Shown here: piece by piece, positions 1 through 9,463 of the stretch
Layout: each line of letters opens with the position of its first letter
How positions within the stretch are numbered: the first letter of the stretch is position 1
Source of the DNA: Entrophospora sp. SA101
Taxonomy: Eukaryota; Glomeromycota; Glomeromycetes; Entrophosporales; Entrophosporaceae
Direction of reading: 5' to 3'
Assembly (NCBI GenBank): GCA_958430865.1
Contig: CAUDNR010000669.1
Coordinates: forward strand, 102,180-113,817
Length of the DNA stretch: 11,638 nucleotides
Position numbers and translations under genes: made by a program
The notes under the pieces: model-generated
Databases searched by the model: none
Seen by the model: only the letters and a program-made list of their open reading frames with translations
Told to the model about the DNA's origin: nothing

Positions 1-802
1 AAAAAAGTCAAAAGTTTTAATATGAATATTAATTGAATTATAAATTACAAGTATCTCTATCCCGATTCTATTTAATTATTTATATCTATAATAAAAGAAT
101 CAAATTAATAATATAATATATAATTAACACAAATAATGAGTATATATAATAATCGATTATAAATACATGACAAGTATCTATTAACGAACATCCTTCCTGT
201 GTAATTAATATAAGAAATATAATAAAAATGTAAATAATAAAAATAAAATTAATAATTTATTTGTCAAACTATTCATTATTTAAATTTTCTTTAAATATAA
301 TTGTAATGTTTAAAATATTTAAATACTTCACTAGTTTTACAAGTTTACTCGCAAGACATGAATCTTCTATTGTCACACAAAGACAAAAAAAACTTTGAGA
401 CCTTGATTCTTTTCCGCTCTTTTATTAACCTCACTTGAAAATTTTTTACAAAATAAAGAACATGAAAAATAAACAACGTGGAAATTTTGGTGACAATTGA
501 TACAAAGCAAGGGTATAAAATAAGGGACTGAAGACATTCAATTCGAGTTTTTATTAGTAAAATTTCAATGTCGATCAGCCAAAATTTCTGGCAAAACGAC
601 ATGACCCTTAAATTTTAGGATTTGCACATTGACTATTAATAAAATTGATCTTCAAAATTTTTTTTTTTTTCAAAAATAATCAACTTTTTTTTATTTTTTA
701 TTTAAGTTCTGGAAAATCTAGAAATATGAAACTTTATGCCACAAGTTGATATAATTTTTTTGTGCAATTATTATGTACGTTTTTGCGTAAATGATGTATT
801 TA

Positions 803-833
803 GGGTGACCGAAACTTTTGCTAAGGTACTGTA
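803..833 (-). mobile_element. Possible Tc1/mariner-like terminal inverted repeat
   Basis: Read on the minus strand, this segment starts with TA, then CAGTACC, an AGCAAAAGTTT core and a GGTCACCC tail. That arrangement (TA target, CAGT start, AAAAGTTT core, C-rich end) resembles the termini of Tc1/mariner transposons. No transposase frame is nearby. A weakly similar stretch beginning CAGCC at 576-608, in the opposite orientation, could be the decayed other end of a non-autonomous copy of about 256 bp. That end lacks a clean TA duplication, so only this terminus is called. Confidence 0.3.
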
Positions 834-2257
834 TTATGTTGATTTTGAAGAAAATTGCAAATAACATTGTTTTTTTAACTGACCTTTTAAAATTCGGATA
901 TTAAGCATGCAGTAAATAAATTAAAATAAAATTGATATAAATTGTAATGATCCCAACTTCATTTGAATTTTTCAAAGTTATATGAACGAACGTTATAATC
1001 CCATTTTATGAATATCATGTTTAAAAAAAATCATGCCAATATTGAATATGTTCTTTAGCATAAAACACCAACTATTCCGTCTAGTTTGGTTTGGTGGAAG
1101 GGTTTTTCGAGGAGAATTAATCCCATTCATCTTAAGATGATTTAAATGCCATCTTTTACGAGTGATGATTTAACGAATGAACTTCTAGTTCATCGATCAT
1201 TATTGACCAATCACAAAGAAATTTCGTGCTAGAAATTAAAGCTTAACCGGTCCTGGAACTGGAAGTCCTATTACTATTTTGTGACTTAAACCTGAGAATT
1301 AAAGCCCTGAAAAGTCCTAAGTTTTTTTTTTATATAGAGTGTTTGTAATATTGCGAGATAGCTTTTCGGTTATTTTACGTTTTATGGCCAATTTCGAGTC
1401 AACGTTTTAGTTACACTCGTTGATTAATTTGCAAGCTTTGATATACAATGCTTATCTATAAGTTATTTTGCGAATTTGTCCTGCCTATTTCCTCTTACTT
1501 GTACCTAGAAAGGTTTGGTGAATCTGTAAGTACAATTTATAGTACGAATTACGATAAATAATCCAATAAACTACTGATGTCAATTCCTTTATTTGACATT
1601 GTACTTTCTATTGATTGCCTTCATCTTCATCAACAACGATTGAAATGAGGCTGGTAATTCTAGTTTAACCCACTAGTTTTACTTTGGCATCATTCATTTG
1701 GTGAGCTTGAGCTAAAGTGGTAAATAAATTATTTCATTGATTCACTTAATTTATTCTCTCCGTCCAAACTTTCCTCAATCCTGCACAAATGTTATGAATC
1801 TCTTTGAAAATCTGGAAGTGAATTAATGTTGGTTTCCAAAACTATAAAGCTTCGTGACTGTATGAAAGTCGAGTCTAATTTTGACTTTTGGCTTTTAGTT
1901 TAATTTTGACATGTAACTTTTAATTTTAGTTTTGACTTTCGCCTCTTCAAAATAGTTTTGGCGACCATCGCATTTAAAAATCCATTAAAACATGAATTTA
2001 ATAATTTATTGTAAACATTGATATAAATAAAATAAATTTTCTTTTCCATTTTCTTATTATATTGTTATTATTGCAACAATAATGCGAAACTGTTGCCAGT
2101 GCTGGTTACACTTTCTAACGGTCTCTGCTTGATTATTTCAAGTTACATACAGAAAAACTTGATTACAGTCTAATATCTTTTTTAAAAAAAAAAGTTATAT
2201 ATATATATGGTATGTTTAAGAAATTCTATAATAAATAAAAAAAAATTATTAAATTTC

Positions 2258-2287
2258 GAGCTGAGTATAATAAATCCAGCTCAGCTC
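2258..2287. repeat. Perfect 8-bp inverted repeat (hairpin)
   Basis: GAGCTGAG at 2258-2265 is the exact reverse complement of CTCAGCTC at 2280-2287, with a 14-nt AT-rich spacer. It sits in non-coding sequence with no gene next to it. It is probably a transposon remnant or chance, and no function can be assigned. Confidence 0.4.
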
Positions 2288-2485
2288 ATTTAAAGCTTTA
2301 ATTTGGAGACACTTTTTTTTTTCCAACAAACTGGATTATAGCACCTGCTAATACACATGTTTCTTTAATTTTCGGAGATCTGTCTTGATAGATCATCAAT
2401 GATTAGTCTGATGTTGTTGCTCTTGTTGTTCAATCTTAAATGACAATATGATCCGTATGGTTATTTCTAAACAGTTACAATGACC

Positions 2486-2539
2486 GCAATTCGATTTTCA
2501 TATGCTGCAATTTAAATTTTATATGCCGCAATTAATTGA
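2486..2539 (+). repeat. 21-bp tandem repeat, about 2.5 copies
   Basis: Two consecutive 21-base units occupy 2486-2506 and 2507-2527. Each starts GCAATT and carries an ATTTT core followed by ATATGC. A partial third unit beginning GCAATT follows at 2528. The units differ at several middle positions. The repeat lies about 1 kb upstream of the ATPase start codon. A regulatory role is possible but nothing in the sequence demonstrates it. Confidence 0.55.
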
Positions 2540-3451
2540 GGAGCCATCTTTAGTTATAAAAATGATTTTGGTTATTGGGAACAGTATTTCTTCCCCTTTT
2601 TCTAGCTTGTACTTACAATTCTGCTCTATTGATTCCTCTGTGTTTTCTTGAAAGTTTTATTTTTTAAAAAAATCATGTGATTACTTTCCAACTCGAAATT
2701 GACCAATTATATTTGCGAATTTAAAATTTACATACAAGTTGTAATTCTTTTGTTTAGAAATGCCTTGCCTGAACAAACATCATTAACAAGTAGCAACTAA
2801 AAATCTTGAAATGAAAATAATCGACAGGAGATGATGAGGAAGGTAAAGAGTGGTCCGTGAGAGGATTTGAAAAAGTTGAAAAAAGACGGAATGAGAATGT
2901 ATATCAAACTGTCAATTTGTAGGTCGTTTTTTTATACTTGAGAAAAAAAACAATTATAATGTTTTAAATAAAAAAATAAAAGATAAGATATTTTTAAAAA
3001 CAGAAAGATGAACTATCAACTTGTTTGAATGGCCTAACTGACAGACTACAACAAGAAAGCGATAATTACAAATCCAAAGAAAAAAATTAGTGACAGTGAT
3101 ATTGTAGAAAAGGTCATTCCACTCACTATTCAATGATTATTATAAAAGCAATATTCTTTTGCAAAATGCCCTAATGGTGCTCGACAACTATTATTCAATT
3201 ACGTATAAAAATCCATACTTCCTAATTTCAAGCCAAAAAGAAAGAAAGACTTTCTCATATTCTAAAAGAAAAGGTCTCCCATAATCAGTTAGAGAACTCG
3301 AAAAAAAAAATAGGAACATTTACACAATGTTTGCCCCACATATTAATACTAATATTAAAATGTTAAGTTTCAACTAGTTAGTACTAGTATCATTACGTAA
3401 CTATTCGATGATCGCTCTTATTTTTTATAATACAAGATTAAAACAACGGAG

Positions 3452-3459
3452 TATAAATA
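3452..3459 (+). promoter_or_regulatory. Possible TATA box of the ATPase gene
   Basis: TATAAATA lies 75 bp upstream of the ATPase start codon at 3527, inside a less homopolymeric stretch. In a background this rich in A and T such a match is weak evidence. If it is used, transcription would start near 3480-3490. That would exclude the tiny upstream frame ATG 3459 to TAA 3480-3482 from the mRNA. If transcription starts further upstream, that 7-codon frame would be a uORF out of frame with the main start. Confidence 0.3.
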
Positions 3460-3526
3460 TGCTGCTGACTCTAATTATTTAACGCGGGGTGAATAATAAA
3501 AAATATAATTTCTGTAAAAATTTTTG

Positions 3527-6500
3527 ATGGCTTCGATACCTAAAAAAATAAAAAGCTCTAAAACACCATCGTCACTATTTGAACCAACAACACGATCATA
3601 CAACACTCTTCAAATTGAAGATATAACCAAACACTTGAACACAAATATTGAAGAAGGTTTGACAAATAAAGAAGTTACTGAAACACGCCTTCCAATATAT
3701 GGATTGAATGAATTATCACGTCAACGAAATGTTAGTGTCTTCTCTGTCTTTTTTATACAAGTGAAAAATGCTTTAATGTTGATATTGTTGGTTGCAATGA
3801 TTTTTTCTTTTATTAAGAAAGATTATGTTGATGCAGGTATGTTTAATAATAATAATTTCAATTATTTTTATTTGATTATTTTATAGAATAAAAATTAATT
3901 ATAAATATATATATTATATAGTAATAATTGGATTTGTTGTGATAATAAATGTATTAATTGGATTTTTTCAAGAATATCGAGCAGAAAAAACTATAGAATC
4001 ATTGAGGAAAATGTCATCACCGACCGCAAGAGTTATTAGGGAAAATGCTTTGGTCTCTATTCCTGTAAATACTCTAGTACCTGTAAGTATTAGTATTAAT
4101 TGGGGCTATATAACTATTTATTACGAACTTTGTGTCACTATCCCTTGTAATTCACGTGATATTTTTCAAATTTGAGATTAAAATCATTACATCAAAAATC
4201 TTATTATAATTTTTTTAATATCAGGGAGATATAATAGTAATAGAAGAAGGAGATGTAATTAGTGCGGATGCTCAATTATTTGAATGTTTTAATTTAGAGG
4301 TTAACGAAGCTTTACTGACTGGTGATTCTGCTCCCGTTGCAAAGTCGTAAGTATAATAATTATTTGTGGGAGGAGAAAAGAGAAGAAGTAAAGTATATAT
4401 TGTCAGTCCATTTCTCTTGCCCACGCTTCCAATCCAATAATGATGATAGTTGATTCCAATTGTAATTCTATTGATTTCTCAGTGTTGATGTGGTTGAAGA
4501 ACATGATGAAACTTTAGTTGAACGATCGGATCTAATATATTCTAATACAACTGTAACAAAAGGAAGAGGAAAAGGTTTTGTAATGAGTCCATGAACATGT
4601 TGGATGATGTTGGATTTTTCAAGTTATATACACTAACCATTCTTACATTTATTTTTTTCGATTAAAAATTTAAAGGCATTGTTACAAGTACAGGAATGAA
4701 AACTGCAATTGGAAAAGTTGCAAAAAATTTATCATCATCATCTGTTATACAAAGGACTCCTTTGCAAAAAAAGTAAATGATCAATAATTTAAAATTATCT
4801 TTTTTGCAAAAAAAGCAAACTAATTCTAACCTGGAAACATCTTTTGCCATCATTATGTATAGAGTAGATATGATGGCATATATATTGTTTGGAGTGGCTA
4901 TTTTATTATCCATAATAGTATTTGGTGTAAATGGATGGAAATTTAGTAGAGAAATTGTTATTTATGTTGTGTCTGTTATTATTGCTATACTGCCTGAAGG
5001 TCTTGCTGTCGTGGTAAGCATTTATCTATATATTTTAATTGAGATAAGATTTTCGAAATAGTCTTAAAATACCCAATTATTTATTTATATTACTTTTGAT
5101 GTAAGATTATTTTAACTATAACTTTAGGTCTACGACAAATGGCCAAAAATAAAGTGATTTTTCGTAAATTGAGTGCATTTGAAGCATTAGGGTCTGTGAC
5201 AAATATTTGTACTGACAAGGTAAATTTTTTTTTATAAAATTTATTTTACACTTATTAACTTGAATTTGTGCACCCGTACTAATTCATAATTCATAAAGAC
5301 CGGTACACTCACACAAACTAAAATGATTGCAACCAATGTTTGGTTGTTACAAGAGGGTTTTTACAAAATAACTGGTCGCGATGATTACACCCCAGAAGGT
5401 AAAATCTACAAGATTGGTCCTACTCTTTCTAATAAAGATAATGAAGAGAATGACAATAATGATGACATGAGAGAAAATATGGGAAATGAAAAGGGGAAGG
5501 GGAATGCGTTGTTGGCTGATGAAGAAGTAAAATCGGAAGATATGAGCTATGCATTTATAAAATTAGTTCAAACTGCTGCTCTTTGTAATATGGCCATCAT
5601 TAGAAAAGGTGGTGGTGTTCATGGTGAATGGAATGCTATGGGCAATCCAATTGAGGTTAGAAAGTTTTGTTATCATCATCATCATCCATCATCATTATTA
5701 TAATCATACACCCATGCATTCATCCATATATATATTTAATCTAGTCTGCACTTCAAGTATTTGCACATAAAGTTGGACTATCAAAGCCACTACTCGAAGG
5801 CGATAAATACAAATTTAAATTAATAATGGAATTTCATTTTGACACACAACTGAAAAGAATGTCAGTCATTTACAAAAATGAATTCACCAATGAATATTGT
5901 GTATTTTTGAAAGGTGCAACTGAATCTGTATTAAAACAATGTACAAAGTTTCAAGTTGGTGATGTTATTGTCAAGAAAGGAATTATTAATGATGAAAAAT
6001 TTAAACTGGAAATCAATAATGGTCATGAAAGTTTGGCTGGTAGAGGATTGGTAAATTTATTAATTTCTAATTTTTATTAAAAAAAAAAGTCAATAATTAA
6101 AATGCTAAAATACTATTTATTGTTAGCATGTAATATCATTGGCATATCGAAAAATAAATAATCAATATAAAACAGATAAAGAAATTTCAAAAATGACACG
6201 TGAGGAAACAGATAATGATATGATATTTTTGGGAATTGTTGGCATTTATAATCCACCAAGACCTGAATCAAAAACAGCTGTTATGAAATGTTTTGGTTCT
6301 GGAATTGAAGTTCACATGTTAACAGGTAAGCATTCATTATATAAATATTTTATAAATTCATTCAATAATCTGTTCTATTAAATGTAGGCGACCATCCTTT
6401 GACTGCGGCAACAATTGCTAAAAAGATAGGAATACTTCCTTCGACTTATTTAACAGACAATAATAATTTTAGATCACAATCACAACTTGTTATGACAGCA

Positions 6501-7770
6501 ACACAATTTGATGCTCTTACCGATGAACAGATTGATGAACTTAAAGAATTGCCAAGAGTTATTGCTCGCTGTAGTACTGAAACTAAAGTGAAAATGATTG
6601 GGGCATTACACAGAAGAAATAAATTCGTGGCGATGACTGGTAACAACGTCAATGGTATGAACATTATAATAATATAATATTATTCTACGTAATGTATTCA
6701 ATTCTCTCTATCTCTTTTCCCACAAAATTTGTAAAGACTCGCCAAGTCTTAAAAAAGCAGATATTGGTATCGCAATGGGAATGGGCGGAAATGACATGAC
6801 AAAACAAGCAAGTGACATAGTATTAACTGACGGCAATTTCGCAACTGTAGTTAATGCAATATCAGAAGGTCGTAGAATATTTGGAAATATGCAAAATTCC
6901 ATTTCATACCTATTAAGTGTAAATGTATCGGAAATCATTGTATTAATGATTGGATTGGCATTTATTGATACTGATAGATTACCCATAAATCCATTGTCAC
7001 TATTGCAAATACTTTTTTTAAATATGGTTACTAGCACACCACTTGCAATCGCATTAGGAGCTGAACGAGAATCAAAAGATATAATGAAATATCTTCCGTG
7101 TAGATATCGTCGAATATTTTCATGGGAAGTTATTGCTGATACAATATTTTATGGGTGTGTTGCTGGTGGATTGACGTTAACAAATTTTGTTTTAGTGATT
7201 TATGTAACGGGTGATAGAAATTTAGGCAGTGGATGTAATTATAATTTGAATCCTTATACGGCTACAGAAGAGGGAGGAGGAGGATCATGTGAACAAGTCT
7301 TCCGAGGGAGAGGTGTAGCATTTGCAACTTTAACTTTTCTATTATTTATACGTGCTTATAACTGTCGTTCGTTGAAAGATTTATTTCGGCCAACGAGGTT
7401 ATACTCGGATAATAAATTTTTATTTTGGACAGTGGTTGGTGATGCACTTGTTTCGATTCTAGCTTTATATATACCTGGGTAAGTAGTAAATCATCATTTT
7501 AGCAAAAGTAATTAAAAAATACCAATTTATTAATATATTAAGTTGTTTTTGTTTGTTTCGTTATTAATTAGGTTGAATACTCAAGTATTCCATCAATTAG
7601 GATTTAGTTGGGAATGGGGATTAGTATTAGGAGCAATAGTAATATTCGAAATATTCGTTGAAGTATACAAATTTATCAAAAGGCATTATTGTTCGTCCTT
7701 AATATTTGTTGGTGAGGATGGAGGAAGAGAATGTGATGATGATACTGCGACTATTGTCACCGTAGTATAA
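3527..7770 (+). CDS. P-type IID (ENA-like) cation-transporting ATPase, 13 exons
   Basis: This is a membrane pump of the fungal Na+/K+ efflux (ENA) type, inferred from family resemblance. Exons by eye: 3527-3836, 3922-4082, 4225-4346, 4483-4574, 4676-4772, 4863-5013, 5106-5219, 5299-5655, 5745-6050, 6127-6325, 6388-6654, 6737-7478, 7572-7770. All junctions are GT-AG and keep frame, giving 1038 residues, normal for ENA proteins. Translation starts at ATG 3527; a TTG just before it is not a start. Visible parts are: an N-terminal cation-ATPase domain (about 20-95); M1-M2; an actuator loop with TGDS at 189-192; PEGL in M4 at 305-308; the phosphorylation site DKTGTLT at 348-354; an Asp/Asn-rich insert near 392-418; KGATE at 524-528; NPPR at 612-615; TGDH at 636-639; TGNNVND at 720-726; and M5-M10. 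M6 lacks the SERCA-type Asp, as in ENA pumps. Several catalytic acidic residues are substituted (see findings), so activity is uncertain. Donor of intron 4 (gttttg) is the weakest junction. Confidence 0.93.
4761..4815 (+). repeat. 13-bp direct repeat at the intron 5 donor
   Basis: TTTGCAAAAAAAG occurs at 4761-4773, where it spans the exon 5 / intron 5 boundary and is followed by TAAAT (GT donor at 4773-4774). The identical sequence recurs at 4803-4815 inside intron 5, followed by CAAAC. The second copy therefore places a GC dinucleotide where the first has the GT donor. The copies are 42 bp apart. Confidence 0.6.
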
Positions 7771-7804
7771 CATATATTAATATATCAATCAATATTAATA
7801 TATG
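7771..7804 (+). other. Perfect 13-bp hairpin directly after the ATPase stop codon
   Basis: CATATATTAATAT at 7771-7783 is exactly complementary in reverse to 7792-7804, leaving an 8-nt loop (ATCAATCA). The left arm begins at the first base after the TAA stop, so the hairpin would be the start of the 3' UTR. The stem is almost all A-T pairs. It could affect mRNA processing or be a chance AT palindrome. It is not a bacterial-type terminator, since the organism is eukaryotic. Confidence 0.5.
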
Positions 7805-7899
7805 CAAACCAGACAAAGCGAATGTTGGCATCACAGTAAACGTGATCGATCATATTATTGAAAAATGTTTGTTCTATTAAAATTCTCGTGATATATTTA

Positions 7900-7905
7900 A
7901 ATAAA
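7900..7905 (+). terminator. Possible polyadenylation signal of the ATPase gene
   Basis: AATAAA lies 130 bp after the stop codon, a sensible 3' UTR distance. Such hexamers arise often by chance in this base composition, so it is only a candidate. Confidence 0.3.
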
Positions 7906-8312
7906 ACATGACTTATCTTTTATTATTTATATGAATATAATATATCGCCGAGAACTATAATTTTAACTATATTAATATGTAAAAAAACTTATTAAAAATA
8001 AAGTCATATTATTAACAAAGTTCAAATTCACCAAGTAAAATATTTGAAATGTTGCACTAATTTTTTATATTGTGCAACGTAACTTTACAATACACGGCAA
8101 ACATTCTGGCAATAAAAAGTAAGTGATGAATTGGATTTGAATCGGATCTGAACTTGATCTCCAATTTAGAGAGGTAACAACTATATACTAGTGAAGCAAT
8201 GAGTTCTGTATAACATTTCGTGTAACAACAAACTTCCACTATGCTGGTTTTGACCCATGATATTAATATATAATCTATATTGTTTACATAATGCTGTTAT
8301 TATTATCATCAG
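7906..8312. other. Non-coding spacer between ATPase and unknown gene
   Basis: No coding frame is supported here. A 60-codon minus-strand frame at 8057-8239 has no recognisable features and no splice context. A 7-bp inverted repeat (GTTGCAC at 8051-8057, GTGCAAC at 8072-8078) flanks a T-rich loop and may be a transposon remnant. Confidence 0.45.
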
Positions 8313-8324
8313 GAAATTAAAAAT

Positions 8325-8417
8325 ATGTCATTCATAGCATTAAATAGTACATTACCACTATTCATTACTTATTTAGATGCAATAGATAGCATAATTGTAG
8401 CAGATATTATTATTTAA
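8325..8417 (+). CDS. Possible upstream exon of the unknown gene
   Basis: A 30-codon frame runs from ATG 8325 to TAA 8415-8417. It is preceded by a plausible acceptor (AG at 8311-8312) with an open frame back to it, and has a protein-like composition (begins MSFIALNSTLPLF) unusual for this AT-rich background. A weak donor, gtagca, begins at 8397. It may be an exon of the gene whose later exons lie at 8566-9266. However, I could not find a junction that is both strong and in phase with the next exon, so the link is only suggested by position and strand. Confidence 0.3.
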   Translation: MSFIALNSTLPLFITYLDAIDSIIVADIII

Positions 8418-9025
8418 AACTCAGCTATATAATAATTAATAATTAATAACATTAGATAGTTAAAATATTTTTTTAATAAATGATGAAAATGCTGAATAGC
8501 ATAAATATTGCAATTTGTTATTTATTATAAAAATATTATTTATGATTATTATTATAATAAATAAGCATTATTTGATAATAAAGAATTATTTGGACTTATT
8601 AATTCATTTACAATACAAAAAATTAAAAATTATATTGATGCTCCTTGCTGCACATTCTCTGAATGGGATTATATCAACAACATGATGCCTGCATTTGAAA
8701 AGCATCTAAAAAGAAAAATATATGTTTTTGATTTAAATTGGCATCAATTTTTTATTGGATGGAAAGAACAGTCAACAATTGTTATTAAATTAAATTCACA
8801 TCTCACCTCTATATATCCATCAAATTTTGAAATTATTGATACTATATTGAGTGCATGGAGAAGAATGTTGAAAAGCATTGGATGTACTAATGTAACACCC
8901 TATATACCAAATAATTTTTTTGTTATCATATATAATTGATAACTATTAACTTTCTATTAACAATCAATACAATAGCTTGGATTATGGACATATGTAGAGG
9001 ATGCATCAAATGATCATGCTTTGAT

Positions 9026-9167
9026 TATACATGAAGTTGAAACTATTTCAACAATTTGCAGATCTGGTCAAAATAGGGTCAAAATAAGGTCAAAACTGAT
9101 TTTTACTATGTAGTAGCCTCAAATCGAAACATTTTGACTTTGGGGTTTTAATTCGACTTCATGTATA
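9026..9167. mobile_element. 142-bp MITE with 16-bp TIRs and 8-bp target duplication
   Basis: The terminal inverted repeats are 9026-9041 (TATACATGAAGTTGAA) and 9152-9167, the latter matching in reverse complement with one mismatch. Directly outside them lies the same octamer, GCTTTGAT, at 9018-9025 and 9168-9175. This is a textbook target-site duplication. An 8-bp duplication with short TIRs is the hallmark of hAT-superfamily transposons, although the TIR sequence itself is not one I recognise. The element encodes nothing and must have been moved by a transposase elsewhere. It contains a threefold 11-bp direct repeat at 9066-9097. Confidence 0.85.
9066..9097 (+). repeat. Threefold 11-bp tandem repeat inside the MITE
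   Basis: GGTCAAAATA-type units recur with an 11-base period starting at 9066, 9077 and 9088. An inverted partial copy (ATTTTGACTTT) is present at 9131-9141. Subterminal repeats of this kind are often transposase binding sites in DNA transposons, which is an inference here. Confidence 0.55.
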
Positions 9168-9365
9168 GCTTTGATGCATTATTTATACAAAAATAACCTT
9201 CTAAGTGGTGTTACATACAACAAACTAATTGTGGAATTACCTGAAAGAACACAAACTCCAAAATAAAGTTAATAAATTTTGGAAAAGATAGCAGCAAGTG
9301 TATCAGATTAGAAAAAATTCATGGCAAAAGAAATTTAGGAATAAAAAATTTGTATTAGTAATTCA

Positions 9366-9439
9366 GGAATTACACAAATTTTCTCGCTAGGGGAAATTTC
9401 GTGTGATTTCGGGTTTTTGGGTAATTACTGTGTAATTCC
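9366..9439. mobile_element. 74-bp inverted-repeat element
   Basis: GGAATTACACA at 9366-9376 is the exact reverse complement of 9429-9439. Inside, a second imperfect inverted pair (AAATTTTC at 9377-9384 and GAAATTT at 9393-9399) surrounds TCGCTAG. The segment is distinctly more GC-rich than its surroundings. No target-site duplication is visible, apart from ATTCA present at slightly different distances on each side. It is probably a short MITE or a terminal piece of a larger transposon. Part of it recurs inverted near the window's right end. Confidence 0.45.
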
Positions 9440-9463
9440 CTCGATTCACAGTGTCACCAATCA

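Larger units (their letters stand above)
1..3451. other. AT-rich intergenic region, no supported gene
   Basis: This stretch shows dense stop codons in all frames, long A and T homopolymers (for example around 660-710 and 2180-2240) and AT microsatellite (about 2197-2209). The longest open frame, on the minus strand at 345-602, has an unremarkable composition and no recognisable domain, so I do not call it. I see no tRNA or rRNA structure. Small repeats inside it are listed separately. It probably holds decayed transposon sequence together with the upstream region of the ATPase gene that follows. Confidence 0.6.
8566..9266 (+). pseudogene. Unrecognised gene fragment, last exon split by a MITE
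   Basis: The family is not recognised. One exon is open from about 8566 (acceptor AG at 8564-8565) to about 8891, rich in aromatic residues, with segments such as FSEWDYINNMMPAFEKHLKR and DTILSAWRRMLKSIG. A donor gtaaca at 8892 joins in phase to the acceptor AG at 8974-8975 (84-bp intron). An alternative donor at 8922 keeps the same phase. The next exon starts LGLWTYVEDASNDHAL and meets the MITE at 9026. If the MITE and one duplicated 8-mer are ignored, the frame continues MHYLYKNNLLSGVTYNKLIV to TAA 9264-9266. With the MITE present, the frame runs 29 residues into it and stops at TAG 9111-9113. The 5' end and true start are not identified. It could be a pseudogene or a gene with an altered C-terminus. 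Confidence 0.5.

Noticed and set aside
345..602. Minus-strand open frame of 85 codons
   Set aside because: No recognisable motif, no splice or gene context, and it lies in sequence that looks like transposon debris.
1589..1672. Minus-strand 27-codon frame (ends KAINRKYNVK) that looks protein-like
   Set aside because: Too short, enclosed by stops, and no neighbouring exon could be found.
2820..2923. Short + strand frame rich in charged residues (DDEEGKEWSVRGFEKVEK)
   Set aside because: Only about 33 codons, bounded by stops, with no start or splice context. It could be an exon remnant but cannot be supported.
5014..5145. Acceptor at the TTTAG ending at 5129 for ATPase exon 7
   Set aside because: It would delete part of M4. 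The TAAG acceptor at 5104-5105 restores the expected spacing between PEGL and the RQMAK segment.
5669..5700. ATC/CAT microsatellite reading as His and Ser codons
   Set aside because: It lies inside ATPase intron 8 after the donor at 5656 and is not coding.
6446..7037. Two minus-strand open frames
   Set aside because: They are antisense shadows of ATPase exons 11 and 12, whose + strand reading carries clear family motifs.
8057..8239. Minus-strand 60-codon frame
   Set aside because: Compositionally odd, with no motif and no splice context, in a spacer with small inverted repeats.
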